A stretch of 64,000 nucleotides of DNA from Pyropia yezoensis (GCA_009829735.1 CM020620.1:29048951-29112950), one strand, 5' to 3'. Positions 10,936 through 22,979 are shown, numbered from the stretch's first letter. Numbers and translations: made by a program. Notes: generated by a model from the sequence alone, not told the origin.

Positions 10936-13900
10936 CTCACGTTGAGGGAGGGCAGTCAGGGTCGATATCATTCCGGGCGAGGTAAGACCGGACCTTCTCA
11001 GCGGAGAGGTCCTCTACAAAATCCCGTGTATCGTCTTTGGCGCGGTAGCCAAACCCGCGCACCCTCAAAATGAGGCGGTTAGTACCCTAATCCCACCCGT
11101 GGTCGATGAACTTTCCGAACACGTACTCCTGCGGGCCCTGGCTGGCCGCAGGCAGCGAAGGCATACGCCACACCTTGAGCGCCCGCGCCGAAGCCGGGTC
11201 GCCTGGAGAAGGTGGTGCAATTTTCACCACATCCTGTCCTTTTACTGTACGGGTCCCATAGTCACTTTCCATGGCAAACCGCCGCTCATCCTTACAAGGG
11301 ACTTGGTATGGTCTCTCCGTTCGGATCACCAGCTTACCCCCAGTTGGGGTATGTGAGTGTGCCAGCACCCAGTCACCCTGCTTGGGGACGTGCTTGGCAT
11401 TACGCACCTTCTTATCAAGAATATGTTTGTAGCGCTTCTGCACTTTCTCCATATCAGCCCTGACTTTCGGGATGAGCTTCTTGAGCCTAGCAGCCAACTC
11501 CACCTTACTCTCAATCAGAGTAGGTGTCCCGCCGTTGGCCTTCCTACTTGGGAGCGGCCGCTGTACAGCAGTAAACAGCACACGGCGCGGAGTCACAAAA
11601 GCGAGGGGTGCCTCCCCTGTTGAGGAGTGAAACTGCGACTTGTAGGCGTTCGTCAAAATAGAAATGTATTGGTCCCTCGTTTTCACGAGCTCACTCACAA
11701 AGTGGCGCAGCTGCCGAAAATTAATTTTGTTGATGCGCTCCGCCAGCCCATAAGTTTGTGGGTGGTAGGGGTCGGCATAGCTTGCCCAAACCCCCAACAT
11801 ATACAGCACTCCCTGAGACAGTGCGGACGCAAATTGCGGTCCGTTGTCCGATAAAGTACTGTCTGGAATGCCATACGTGGCAACTTAGTGATCTAGAAAG
11901 GCTGACACGACTGACATAGCCGTGATCTCTGCCAGGGGGATCGCTCGCGTAAGGGTCGTGAAGCGATTGCAGCTCCAAGAGGTACTGGTTGCCATCCTTG
12001 GTCACTGGCAGGGGCCCGAAGATGTCCATTTCCAGCGCGGCAAAGAGCTCCTTAGCCGGGAACAGCAACATGGCCGTAGCAGGCCGGCGCTCCATCAGGC
12101 GATTCTGCGCACAACTTGTGCTTACAGATACCCAACTGTAGATGTCGACCACCATAGAGGGCCAGTTGCACCGGATCCTCAGGGTCGGGTAAATTTTACT
12201 TGACCCCAGGAGTCCGCCTGTGGAAGCCTGATGCTCCCGCTCAAGGATACTGTCCTTGAGGGCTGCGGGGACGACAAGTTGTTCAGTCCCCTGGATCGCC
12301 CCTCTGCTCAAGAGGAGGTCATCATCTCCAACGAAAAACCGTGTCTCCGCCACTGCGTCGAGCACCTCTCTCTGCGACTTGCAGAAGGGATGTTCGGCCT
12401 GAGCATTCTCGACTACGTCCACGTTCAGGTGCAATTACTTCTTGTTACCTGGCGCCTCGGGGTTCAGCACCTGCCCCGAGCGCGTGACTAGCCCCATGAT
12501 GAGGAGGTTATAATCGATTGGGTAAATGTCACAGATGAAGGGCGCAAGCCGCACCCGCCACCTGATAAGGCGGGTGTTGGTACAAGCCGTCTTAAATATG
12601 GACTGCAACGCGCGGTGGTCACAGCGGATGAGAAACGTCTCACCCCCCAGGTAGTGACGATGTGACGTCACCGCCCACACCACTGCGAGTCCTTCTAATT
12701 CGGTGACTCCGTAGTTTCGCTCCGCCGAGTTCAGCCCCTTGCTGAAGCAGCCTACCGGCAAGTACTCCTTGTCCGGCTGCTGCTGTAGCAGCAAAAAAAA
12801 CCAAGTTGGTCGTAGCTAGCATCCACGTCTAGGACTGAGTGGCCTCCCATCCTGGGAGTAGCCAAGACGGGAGAGTTCAGCAGCTGATTCCGAAGGGTCT
12901 CAAAGGCCATTGGCTCCACCCGACTTGGGGGAGGCAGGTTCTTTGGCAGCGTCGAGCTAATTAGCTCAATCAGCGGCTTCGCCACCTTGGGGAACTCCTT
13001 CGTGAAACGTTGCTACACGTTACACATCCCCTGAAAGCTCCTCATCTGGCTCTGTGTCCGGGGGTACTGGGTCATACGGATTGCCCTCAGATTCTTCTCG
13101 TTGACACTGAGGCGCCCCGGGCGGACAACATGTCCCAAGTATTTCACCTCCTGTGTAAGAGGTGGCACGTTTAGCCATCAAAGACACCCCGGCGTTAGCG
13201 AGCATCTTGAACAACTGACCAAGATGGTTCACGTGTTCAACAGTATCTTGAACACCTGACCAAGATGGTTCAAGTGTTCTTCCGGAGTTCGGGATAACAC
13301 GATGCTGTTGTCTAGGTGCACAAGACAGATCTGCCACCGTACTCCGGCCAGAATCATGTCCATGGCGCGCTGGACAGTTTTCGATGCGTGTCATAGCTCA
13401 AACGGCAACCGATTGCACTGGTAGGTACCACAGTGACAGGTAAAGGTAGTTTTATGCCTGTCCTCCGGGTCTATGGGAGTTTGCCAGCACCTCGCGTCAC
13501 AGTCTAGGGTGAAGAACACGTTTGCCTTCCCCAATGGGTCCAGACAGTCATCCATCCTCGGAAGTGTGTAACTATCCTTCACTGTGCTCTCGTTGAGCTT
13601 ACGATAGTCTATACAGAACCGTGGGGTCCCGTCTGGTTTGGGGACTATCTCTACCGGACTCGCCCACTCGGCGTTGCAGGCCGCTATCAATTCTAGGGCC
13701 TTCATGCGAGCAACTTGCTCCTTGATGGGGGCCTGTGAACGGGGTCTTCCTCTATACGGTTGTTGACGTATAGGGGCGACTCCGGGCTTCAACTCGATCC
13801 AGTGTTCCGTGGCTTTCATGAGTCCCAATTGACCATCCCACAGCTTGTGATATTGGTCCAAAAGGCGTTCCACTAGAACCCGCAACTTGGGCGGAACTTT

Positions 13901-14660
13901 CTCCATCTCCAAATAGGGTCGGAGAGGGGCTGCCGACTTGGCTTTGGGCCTCTCCGTCGCGGACGTCGTGCAACTGGCCACACCCGCGTTGAGGGTGACC
14001 ACAATCACAGGTCCCTCATGCTGGTCGATATAACCGAACTTGGCTCCCGACTTGAGGTACTTGGGTGAGGAACTGAGGTTCATCGCCTGAACGTTCCGCG
14101 GGACTCCCGCTTTTGAGTCCATCGTGCCAAGGGCAACATGCACTTGGTGCTTTCGAGAAAGACGGGGGTTAGGGTGCACCAACCCGCTCCCCGTGGAATC
14201 AGCTACAAGGTCCACGTGGGCCACCGAGGTGGGAGGCAACGTGACACTACGAGCCAGACGCAAGGTAGCAGTAGACCCTTCTGATACCTTACAAGCAGGC
14301 TTCCACTGTGAGACTGTCACAGGAGCCACAGACTTCCCTTTTCCAAGAATGGAGATAGTCTCTCCTTTTATCAACTTAACCCAGTACTCAGTCCCTTGAA
14401 CCAAAGGCACCTGAGCCACCACATACGGGGTGCCCAGAAGCAGGGGCACCGACATGTTCTGAACCAAACAATAGGTCACGTCGACCTCATGAGACCCCAG
14501 CCTAGTTGGCCGGGTCACAGTACCCACTTTGGGAAGTATCCCACCGTTGATGTCGATCATATAGTTGGCCTTGGACCTCCAACGTTGAAGTTCCACCTCC
14601 TTCGGCAACATGGACTTGCGTATCAAGGAAGCGCCCGATCCAGTATCAAGTACGGTACGG
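10936..14660 (-). pseudogene. pol-derived region of element B
   Basis: Minus-strand remains in the order protease (DTGSGAS box near 14640), RT (FCIDYRKLNEST, PRMDDCLDPLG), RNase H (DVDASYDQ), integrase (HHCC-like NRLMERRPA region, GVWASYADPYHPQTYGLAERI core) and a C-terminal chromodomain-like ILRVRGFGYRAKDDT segment. It is related to the pol of A, C and E. Broken fossil. Confidence 0.85.
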
Positions 14661-14756
14661 GCAAAACGGGAACGGCCAGGGGCAAATTACACCCGGCCAG
14701 CCACCTGAAAGTTCTCTCCTGTCAGCACAGCGATCACCCGACGTGGGATAACGTTC

Positions 14757-16033
14757 TTAGGCAGTCCTACCCGAGATGGGCGGACCTCTTGGGGTCTGCA
14801 CCGTATGCGACAGGGCTGATGCGTCCTCTTGACCCACTTGGCCGAGGCTGCCGCTCTGAGCTTCGAACGTCCAGCTCCAGCGGTCACGCGTTTCCCGCCG
14901 ACTTGGCTTCGGAGTGTGAGGGCGAAGAAGAGGACGACGAGTCCGAGGACGACGTGTCCACCTCTTCAACCGAGGGCGTGGGCACAGCCACCACCGACCG
15001 CAGGCCATCCTCGCGGCGGGAGCGTACTTCGCTCGTGGCCGACTTCTTACTCGCACTTTTGACAAGTTGTTGAATGCGATTACTCAATGTAGGGCAGGCG
15101 TATGCCCAGTATCCGTCAGCGTTGTAGTTCCATGACCGATTCTCAGTTCCCGGGAGGGTCTTCCCAACTTGGGAACCCGATGAGTTGCCCTGAGAGGTTC
15201 TCACAGCGGCTACTACCTTATCCTCACGGCTCCTGCGTGCCTCTCGTAGCTCTCTGGCTTTGCGAGCCACCTCCTTCTCTTTGGCCAACTCGACCTGCCG
15301 CTCCTGGCGTTGCTCATCTCGCAGCTTGCGGTAAGCCTCACCTGGGCGGTAGCCGAACCTAGCCAACTCGGTCAGTGTCGCCCGGGAGTTGTTATGCTCC
15401 CGGGTCTCCATACGGACCGACCAATGGAGACCTTCCACAAAGCGACTCTTTACCACTGCTTGTGGATGAAGAAAGCCACAAAGATTGTTGAGCTCGCGGA
15501 CACGTTCTGCAAATGACACCTCGTCCTCACTCTCTTTCTGGTGAGCCTGCGTCAACGCCCAGCTCCTCTACCTGAGCAACTGGGCATGACCGACATGATC
15601 TCCGTTCGTAGGTCGCCCTTTGTGACCTCCTGTAACATACCAAATGCCATGCCTTCACTCATGGCATTGTCGTCACAGGCTATTGTAAAACGACGTAGAA
15701 ACTCAACGACACGGACGAGGGGAGTTCCATCCCACTCCGCTTTGTGCCCAATAGAGTGAGTTCCGTTCTTCTTGGCACGGCCCATAGCTCGGGCCTGAAC
15801 AGGACCATACGCCACGGATTTGTTGTTCAGGGCGTAGGTCTCGCAGTCAAAGATCCACTGGTAGACCGCGTTGGCTACCTGGATCTTGGGCGGCACCTCA
15901 CATTGAGGGAACAGCCGCTGGCACAGAAGGGTAGACTGACACGAAGTCTCCGCCGTCAGTACCGGCGGGCTGGGGGTAGCCCCCGGCATCTCTGCTGGGG
16001 ACGCCCCCGTATAAGACGTTCGACCTGCCGGCG
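14757..16033 (-). pseudogene. gag-derived region of element B, downstream part
   Basis: Minus-strand capsid-like remains with VVEFLRRFTIACDDNAMSEG followed by KESEDEVSFAERVRELNNLCGF. These match the layout of gypsy capsid as in element E. A charged Lys/Glu/Arg-rich stretch and a Ser/Asp-rich tail follow. Interrupted at 16033 by element A. Confidence 0.75.
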
Positions 16034-16395
16034 TGTAGCAATATGGTTGTCCGTATTGTGACCCTAATATCAGGGGGGCTACTTCTAATCCTTAACTTCA
16101 ATTTGAGAGTCCGAGCTGGTCACGGTATCTATAAGTTATGTATGACCAGAGGGACTTGCATCTTGGGGTGGAGGGTAGTTAGTAGTGTCTCCGAGGGTTT
16201 ATAACGAGGGGGCCAGTGGCGAATCCACCGCCGGCCAAGGTAGAACAACAAACCCCTCCCATTTGGGCTCCCATCTTGGTCCCGTGGCTTGCGCTCCAAG
16301 GACAGCAACCTTGGCCTCCCGGTGACGTCGGTGCCGATCCCCCTTGGTGAGTGCTCCCTGAGAGTGGACGTGCGACGGATTCCTATTGTGCTACA
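16034..16395 (+). repeat. 5' LTR of element A
   Basis: 362 bp, starting TGTAGCAATATGG and ending TTGTGCTACA. Four differences from the 3' LTR by eye, roughly 1 percent. A TATA-like TCTATAAG lies near 16128. Confidence 0.97.
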
Positions 16396-16414
16396 TTGGT
16401 GGAGCAGCAGGGGA
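16396..16414 (+). other. Primer-binding site of element A
   Basis: TTGGTGGAGCAGCAGGGGA directly follows the LTR. It is identical to the site in element E and nearly so to that of B. It is complementary to a tRNA 3' end (CCA). The tRNA was not identified. Confidence 0.75.
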
Positions 16415-16614
16415 CGGGTTTCCGTCACCCTTGTGGTGACGCCGTCTTCGGCCCTGGCACACGGATAGGGATCCGGTCCTTTTCTTGTACTCGTGGTGTT
16501 GCGACCTGATCGATTGTGTTGAGATTTTACCTGTGACTGTGACATACTGTTACTCTCCCCAATCTACCCCCTCGCTCTCTTATTCGTGGTGATCGTTGCG
16601 TCGGTGGACTGATT

Positions 16615-18804
16615 GTGACTACGTCTACCCAAGAGACGGGGAACGTTCAAGATGACGGATCGGCGTCGACGCCGACTCCGGAGGTGACTACGGGAACCGG
16701 GATCGGGAACCCGATCGATAACATTGAGACGCCAATGCTTTCCGGTGCCGGATCGACGTTTGGCACGGCTCGGACGGCAGGAGGCGGGGGCCCGCCTCAA
16801 CTGTCGTCGACCGACCTCACTCCGCCGCCTCCTTCACCAGGGGATTCCCTGATGGCATCATTGGCCCGCATCGAGGCCCGGTTTTCCGGGCTCGACGCCC
16901 GTCAAGATCGGACGGAGGACGCAATGGCAGTGTTGATGTCAACACGGTACACGACGGGACCCCGTCGTGTTCCTCCCACACCGGTACGGTTCGAACCGGC
17001 CGGACTACTTTCGGAGTCCACCAGGGTCAATCCCGGGGTTGCTACTCCTGGACAACCCCCGGACACAATGGGGTATGGGTCCGACTCGTCGGCAGAGTTG
17101 GAACGGAGTCACACGGAGCGATACGCTCGGAGCACCCGAAGCGGAATCCGCGGACACGACCCGGCGGATACGTACGCCGGGGGAGAGTCGGTTCTTGGGG
17201 GAGGGGGTACCCTCTCGCAGTACCCCCACGACGAAGGAGGCCAGGCAACTCAGGTTCCCGAGGTGCCGACGCCTGAAGTACCATCTTCAGTAGTGGAAGC
17301 TATGACCGCGCAGGTAGCTGCGAGCCTACTGAAGCGGATGGAGTCCGATGAGTTCGCTCATCAACTGGCTAAGCGACTGGATATTCAGGACGCTGACACG
17401 GAGATCGTCAACGAAGTCTTCAGGTCGGTACTGACTCCCGAACGTTATCGTTTGGAGGACCGATCCACTGCCGTATCGGAATCGATGCGTACGACCTCGC
17501 ACCGAGCGATTCGCTCTATGCAGACCCTTATGAAGGGAGTCCCTATGTTCGGGGGGCCGAACGGACGCCCGTTGGCAGTCATCGGCTTCTTGACTAGCTT
17601 CAAGGCAGCCGCAGACAAGGCGCTCGTTAACGAGGGGCTGGCCCTGGAGATCCTCCCGTTCTTTGTTGATGAACGGGTGCGAGGCATTCTTCGCCAGGCA
17701 TCCCCGATGCCGGGAATGAGGGTCGCGGCCACCCCCATGGATTACCGTGGGATATTGAAGGAGCTGCTGAGCAGCTACCTCAGTGAGGACAAGTGCGAGG
17801 ACCACTACCGGGCCCTGCGCACTGCCACCGCCCAGTCCTGGGAGGATGAGGAGATGTTTGGACGCCGGATCCAAGAGCTCGACTACGAGCTGGGGAAGCT
17901 CCTCGGAGAAGGGGAGCTACGGGCCATTCTGTTCGCAGGAGTACCCAACTACGTGCGGATATCCGCACGGGGCGCCAACACGGCACGGACGAACTTCAGT
18001 CGACTGATGCATATGTGCAAGTCCCTAGGGGACGCCTACCGGGTTCTACACCCGGAGTGTGCCTTGGCCCCGAAGCCCAAGGGTGAGGGAGGCAAGCCCA
18101 GTCTTACCCCGGTACCGAGGCAAGAGAAGGTGGAACGTAAGGCCGCACCAGTACTGGTGGCGACCGAACATACCCCTATTGGTGAGGATGACCCTCTAGT
18201 CGACCAACAGGGCCACCTGTTGCTACCGGCGACGCTGGTGATTGATGAACATGGTACGGTAGCGTACATCGCCCCGGCTGGAACCCAGCTCCAGGTCAAC
18301 GAAGGAACGGGACGGCGCGTCCCGTATGTGCGGACTACGGGGTACTCCCCGGTGACGGGTAACCCTCACCAACCCTTGCCAACATGGGCGGTGCGCACGG
18401 AGGCACCTCCGCAGATTGCGGGCCGACCCAACCGGTTGGGGGAGTCCATGTTCCGGTTGACCCAAGGACCCAAGGCCTACCAGGGAGCAGGCACTCGGGC
18501 GCCCGAGGGAGGCAACCGTAGCTACGGGGCTACCCCGATGCGAACTCAAGGGGGGACCGGCACGTCCGGGTGTATGTTGTGTGGGGATCCCCAGCACTGG
18601 GTGTCTTCCTGCCCAGTCATCCCCGAGGAGTCTCGGCGGGCAGCGGCGCAACGCAAGGCATCCACCGGGGGGTATCCCGCCCGAGCACCCGGACCCGCAC
18701 CGGGTAGGCAGCCAGCTCCAGGTGGAGTACTGGCCGTCGAGGGGGCACCTCCTCAGCCGGATGTCCCGGCGGACAGCACCCTACCAAGGGCGGGAAACGA
18801 GTAA
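16615..18804 (+). CDS. gag of element A
   Basis: Open stretch of about 729 codons. The N-terminal third is Pro/Thr/Gly-rich and acidic. A capsid-like helical region follows around residues 230-470 (AVIGFLTSFKAAADKALVNE, then ELLSSYLSEDKCEDHYRALR and a METFGRRIQEL-like segment). The C-terminal part carries one CCHC zinc knuckle, CMLCGDPQHWVSSC (C-x2-C-x4-H-x4-C), near residue 650. No early ATG opens the frame, so the true start is uncertain. Pol follows within 10 bases in another frame, as in gypsy elements that express pol by frameshifting. Confidence 0.85.
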   Translation: MTTSTQETGNVQDDGSASTPTPEVTTGTGIGNPIDNIETPMLSGAGSTFGTARTAGGGGPPQLSSTDLTPPPPSPGDSLMASLARIEARFSGLDARQDRTEDAMAVLMSTRYTTGPRRVPPTPVRFEPAGLLSESTRVNPGVATPGQPPDTMGYGSDSSAELERSHTERYARSTRSGIRGHDPADTYAGGESVLGGGGTLSQYPHDEGGQATQVPEVPTPEVPSSVVEAMTAQVAASLLKRMESDEFAHQLAKRLDIQDADTEIVNEVFRSVLTPERYRLEDRSTAVSESMRTTSHRAIRSMQTLMKGVPMFGGPNGRPLAVIGFLTSFKAAADKALVNEGLALEILPFFVDERVRGILRQASPMPGMRVAATPMDYRGILKELLSSYLSEDKCEDHYRALRTATAQSWEDEEMFGRRIQELDYELGKLLGEGELRAILFAGVPNYVRISARGANTARTNFSRLMHMCKSLGDAYRVLHPECALAPKPKGEGGKPSLTPVPRQEKVERKAAPVLVATEHTPIGEDDPLVDQQGHLLLPATLVIDEHGTVAYIAPAGTQLQVNEGTGRRVPYVRTTGYSPVTGNPHQPLPTWAVRTEAPPQIAGRPNRLGESMFRLTQGPKAYQGAGTRAPEGGNRSYGATPMRTQGGTGTSGCMLCGDPQHWVSSCPVIPEESRRAAAQRKASTGGYPARAPGPAPGRQPAPGGVLAVEGAPPQPDVPADSTLPRAGNE

Positions 18805-18812
18805 GAGGAAGG

Positions 18813-21800
18813 TTGACCGGGGGGCGCTGGGGTTACCCAAGCAAACCACCCCGGAGTACCGCGGGGAAAGCCCCACGGAGAGCGCGGTTGAGCCGACGCC
18901 GCATCAACCCCCGGGTACACCTTCCGGCCCCGACGACACGGCGTCAGGGGATTGATGACCAACCTCCAAGGTTGGGAGGAGAGGACGGGAAGCCCCGTCA
19001 CGTTGAACCAGACAAGGGCCCTGTTCAGAATGCCCGAGCTACACCGGATATCGGTGTAGGACATGTGTTGTTTACCTTGGAGAACTTCAAGGTATCAGCC
19101 ACACTGGGGGTTGACCCCCAGTCGACACGATCGTACTACCCTGTACTGGACACAGGGGCTGGACCCAACCTTATCCGGAAGGATACCCTCCCGGACAAGT
19201 GGCTTCCACGAGTCAGAGTGACTCGGGGACCCACCATCAAGGACGCGAATGGTCGACTCATTCGTACGACCGCAGCGATGTCGCTGCAGGTTACCATCGG
19301 GGATCTCACCACGGAAGTTGACTTCCTGGTATGTGAAACGCTATCGGTGCCCTGCATACTGGGGTGCACCTTCATCAACGTTCACGTTGATGCAATCCGG
19401 CCAGGCCGGAGGACCGTCGAGCTTCAAGAAGCCGACGGGACGAAGCGAGGACACGCGGCTATCGTCAGGGACCTGACGCTACAAGGAAGCCACGTTAACG
19501 TGGCTGAGGTGTACGCAAGCGTCGAGCCGAAGACACTTCGGTTGGCCAAGCGAACTCGCTTTGAGCCGTTGTCAGAGACAGTCCTCCCGGTTAACTGCGA
19601 CCTCGCAGGCATCTGCAGAGTCCAGTCCAACCTACGGACGTACAAGCGCCATGGGTTGACCATGGCCAACGGTCTCATAGACCTCCCAGCAGGAGGGTCG
19701 TCCCTCCTAGTGATGGCAAACTACCGCCGTAAGGCAGTCACCCTCCCGAAGGGAACTATCCTCGGGATTGCCGAACTCTACGAAGGAGATATCCTTACCC
19801 CTGATAAGGAAGGTCAAGTGGAACCACTTGAAGTACTGGCGGTCGCCGAGACCACCGAGCGACAGCAACCCGATGACGGGAAGCCTAACCCATCGGCGGC
19901 TCCGGCGGACCTGCCGCCAAAGGACCAAGAGGCCTTGAAGGCACTGGCCGAGGCTGACCTCGACCACTTTCCCCCTTGGGTAGCCGAAGGGGTACGACGG
20001 ATGCTAAGAAAGCATGACGTTATGTGGACAGGCGGGGCCTTGGGGACCATTGGGGCAACCCAACATCGTATAGACCTGGTACCAGGCGCACGACCCGCCC
20101 GCTCACAACCGCACCGAGCGGGACCTATGCAACGAGAGATCGTCGATGCAGAAGTGAAGAGGATGAGTGAAGCTAAGGTGATCCGACCTTCGATGTCGGA
20201 ATGGGGTGCCCCAGTCGTTATTGTGCCGAAGAAGGATCAAACCCCTCGGTTTTGCATCGATTATCGACGCCTCAACTTGGTTACCAAGAAGGACTCATAC
20301 CCTTTACCAAGGATGGATGAATGCATCGACTCCCTGGGGGAGGCTACGGTGTTTACCACCATCGACTGCAATGCCGGATACTGGCAGATCCCGGTGGCGG
20401 ACGAGGATATCCCCAAGACGGCATTCGTCTGTCACAGTGGAGTGTACGAGTTCCTAAGGATGCCCTTCGGACTGTCCAACGCCCCCGCTACCTTCCAGCG
20501 GGCTATCGACATCATACTGTCGGGGGTGAAGTGGCGTAACTGCCTAGTGTACCTCGATGACGTCATCGTCTTCTCGCGTAACATGGATGACCATGTACAA
20601 CATGTTGACGAGGTACTCACCCTCTTGAGGAACGCCGGGGTAACCCTGCGTGTGAAGAAGTGCGCCTTCTTCCAACAGACGGTCGAGTATCTGGGCCACC
20701 AGATAACCCCTGGTAAACTAGGGGTACTCGAAGCCAATACCCGGGCACTCCGGGATGCCCGGTTCCCTAACACCCAGACGCAGCTCAAGAGCTTCCTGGG
20801 AATGTGCAATGTATACCGACGGTTCGTCAAGGACTTCGCTCGGATAGCTAAACCGTTAACGGTTCTTACGAGCAGTACCTTACCCAAGGTACTCCAACCC
20901 CCTTCGCCTAGCGAAGAGGAGGCATTCGAGTCGCTGAAGCGAGCCCTACTATCCCCACCCGTCCTTGCGTTACCGCACAGACGGGGGACCTTCGTCATCG
21001 ATGTCGATGCATGCGATACACAAGTGGGATGCACCCTGTTACAGGGAGAGACGTTGACAGGTACCGACAACGTTATCCCGGACCTACGTCCGGTAGGGTA
21101 CTTCAGCCGGACACTCAACCCGGCTGAGCGGAACTATAGTGCCACCGAGCGTGAATGCCTCGGAGTTATATGGGCAGTGCAACTGCTCCGTCCATACCTG
21201 GAGGGCTCCAGGTTCATCGTGAGGTCCGACCACGAACCCCTACGATGGCTCCTCAACCTTGGTGACAAGGATTCCGATAGCCATGGGAGGCTTGCCCGAT
21301 GGAGGCTGAAGATGGCCGAGCACGACTACCGCACGGTGTATAAGCCTGGGTCAACCCACCACCTCGGAGACGCGTTGTCTCGACTCGACACCCCGAGCGG
21401 GGATACCCGCCCGGTGGACGAGGACATCCCGGTAGTACCGGTGTGCATGGTGGGTAATGCTACCCAGGGTATGGCTGACCATACCATGGCACACCTTGCG
21501 TGCCCATTGACCCTCGCGGACTTCCGCGAGGCACAGGCCAACGACGATGACTGTAGACGTCATCGTGCTAACCTCCTGGCCGGTACGGCCGGCATCTTCT
21601 CCGAGAACGAAGACGGACTCATATACCGGCGGGCACCCGCCGATGGACGACATCAAGTCGTGGTTCCCGTGTCCTTACGGCAAGCCGTCATGAAACGAGA
21701 ACATGAGAACCCTACAGCCGGACACCCGGGGGGTTCACGTATGTTCGCAGCAATGCGAAGGTTCTTCTACTGGCCAGCAATGGCCGTCGACGTGGTCGAC

Positions 21801-22979
21801 CACGTAAGGGGATGCCACCCCTGTGCACGTAACCGCATGAGTCTACATAGGCGGGCGTCTGCCATGAAGCTATTCCCACCTGATGGGCCCAACGAGCAAG
21901 TCGCTATCGACATACTCGGGCCACTTCCGATAACGGAAGAAGGGAACAGGTACATCCTGGTCATGTCTGACCGCTTCACTAAGCTGTCAAGAGCGGCAGC
22001 CATCCCGAATGATACGGCATACACGATCATGAACGCAGTGGTTGACCACTGGATCAGTGCATACGGAGTCATGAAGCAACTCCTCTCCGATAACGGAGCA
22101 AACCTTACGTCGGCATTCTGCACTAAGGTCCTGGGCATGTTCGGTATCGAACCACGTCGGGCATCCGACTACCACCCGCAGTCCAACGGGCAGGTGGAGC
22201 GGTTCAACCGCACCATCGTAAAGATGCTTCAGTGCTACGTGGCCGAGCACACGAACACTTGGGACAGGCTTCTGTCCGTACTCACCCTGGCATACAATGC
22301 CAGGCCACATCGGAGCACAAACATCGCTCCGCTGGAGTGGGTCATGCCACTAGGCGTCGGTAACCTGACGCTGCCACCAGGCAGGTGCACTCGGTATGAT
22401 ACACCGAAAGGCCGACCCGCCGAACGCATCCACCTAGCTTGGTTGGCCAAGCTATCGTGGATGATTCCTAAGCTCAAGGGTGCCCTTGACAGAACACAAC
22501 TTCGGTATAAGAAGAACTTCGACGCCCGACTACGGGTGCGCAACGCAACCCTGGTAACAGGTGACTGGGTCTATATCAGACACCAGAAGTTCCGAGGGAA
22601 CAAGCTTATGCAACCGGTCAAGGGACCGTACCAGATCCTCCACAGAGATGACCACTCTGTTATCTTACACTCCGATACGGAGATTCAACGCATCAGCATG
22701 AATGACGTCACACCTGCTCCGATGCCGGAACAGCCTCAGCCGGTACCGGCTGGGTTGCTACATGAAGCTCCTACAACCCACCGGTCAGATGACCCGGTGG
22801 GACCGGATGGGATTCCATACCAAGTAGAGAGCGTGGTCGGACACACCGACCCGGACCTACCAGGACCCTGGTACGTCAAGGTTATGTGGGTCGGATACGA
22901 CTCACCCACCTGGGAACAGGCGGCAAATATACCCCGCCAACTCCTCATGCCGTACATGAGGCGACGACGCCTACTGTAA
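18813..22979 (+). CDS. pol of element A (PR-RT-RNase H-IN-chromodomain)
   Basis: Polyprotein of about 1388 residues that looks whole. The protease box VLDTGAGPNLI is near residue 112. RT covers about 420-620, with FCIDYRRLN and the catalytic YLDDVIVFS near 579. RNase H starts with FVIDVDACDTQ near 726. Integrase has an HHCC zinc domain (HENPTAGHPGG...CHPCARNR, about 960-1005) and a DDE core (IDILGPLP, LSDNGANL, HPQSNGQVERFNR, about 1030-1130). The C-terminus ends in a chromodomain-like module (YQVESVVGHTD...YVKVMWVGYDSPTWEQAAN, about 1335-1385), a mark of chromoviruses. Its stop faces the stop of the antisense ORF across about 480 bases of palindrome-bearing DNA. Confidence 0.97.
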   Translation: MTGGRWGYPSKPPRSTAGKAPRRARLSRRRINPRVHLPAPTTRRQGIDDQPPRLGGEDGKPRHVEPDKGPVQNARATPDIGVGHVLFTLENFKVSATLGVDPQSTRSYYPVLDTGAGPNLIRKDTLPDKWLPRVRVTRGPTIKDANGRLIRTTAAMSLQVTIGDLTTEVDFLVCETLSVPCILGCTFINVHVDAIRPGRRTVELQEADGTKRGHAAIVRDLTLQGSHVNVAEVYASVEPKTLRLAKRTRFEPLSETVLPVNCDLAGICRVQSNLRTYKRHGLTMANGLIDLPAGGSSLLVMANYRRKAVTLPKGTILGIAELYEGDILTPDKEGQVEPLEVLAVAETTERQQPDDGKPNPSAAPADLPPKDQEALKALAEADLDHFPPWVAEGVRRMLRKHDVMWTGGALGTIGATQHRIDLVPGARPARSQPHRAGPMQREIVDAEVKRMSEAKVIRPSMSEWGAPVVIVPKKDQTPRFCIDYRRLNLVTKKDSYPLPRMDECIDSLGEATVFTTIDCNAGYWQIPVADEDIPKTAFVCHSGVYEFLRMPFGLSNAPATFQRAIDIILSGVKWRNCLVYLDDVIVFSRNMDDHVQHVDEVLTLLRNAGVTLRVKKCAFFQQTVEYLGHQITPGKLGVLEANTRALRDARFPNTQTQLKSFLGMCNVYRRFVKDFARIAKPLTVLTSSTLPKVLQPPSPSEEEAFESLKRALLSPPVLALPHRRGTFVIDVDACDTQVGCTLLQGETLTGTDNVIPDLRPVGYFSRTLNPAERNYSATERECLGVIWAVQLLRPYLEGSRFIVRSDHEPLRWLLNLGDKDSDSHGRLARWRLKMAEHDYRTVYKPGSTHHLGDALSRLDTPSGDTRPVDEDIPVVPVCMVGNATQGMADHTMAHLACPLTLADFREAQANDDDCRRHRANLLAGTAGIFSENEDGLIYRRAPADGRHQVVVPVSLRQAVMKREHENPTAGHPGGSRMFAAMRRFFYWPAMAVDVVDHVRGCHPCARNRMSLHRRASAMKLFPPDGPNEQVAIDILGPLPITEEGNRYILVMSDRFTKLSRAAAIPNDTAYTIMNAVVDHWISAYGVMKQLLSDNGANLTSAFCTKVLGMFGIEPRRASDYHPQSNGQVERFNRTIVKMLQCYVAEHTNTWDRLLSVLTLAYNARPHRSTNIAPLEWVMPLGVGNLTLPPGRCTRYDTPKGRPAERIHLAWLAKLSWMIPKLKGALDRTQLRYKKNFDARLRVRNATLVTGDWVYIRHQKFRGNKLMQPVKGPYQILHRDDHSVILHSDTEIQRISMNDVTPAPMPEQPQPVPAGLLHEAPTTHRSDDPVGPDGIPYQVESVVGHTDPDLPGPWYVKVMWVGYDSPTWEQAANIPRQLLMPYMRRRRLL

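Noticed and set aside
16980-17000. GGTTCGAACC, a tRNA T-loop-like motif
   Set aside because: No cloverleaf can be drawn around it and it lies in the gag coding frame.
20432-21118. 228-codon frame antisense to element A pol, repeated at 61995-62681 in C
   Set aside because: A mirror of strongly constrained pol codons, with no independent coding signal; unlike the real antisense ORF it overlaps pol.
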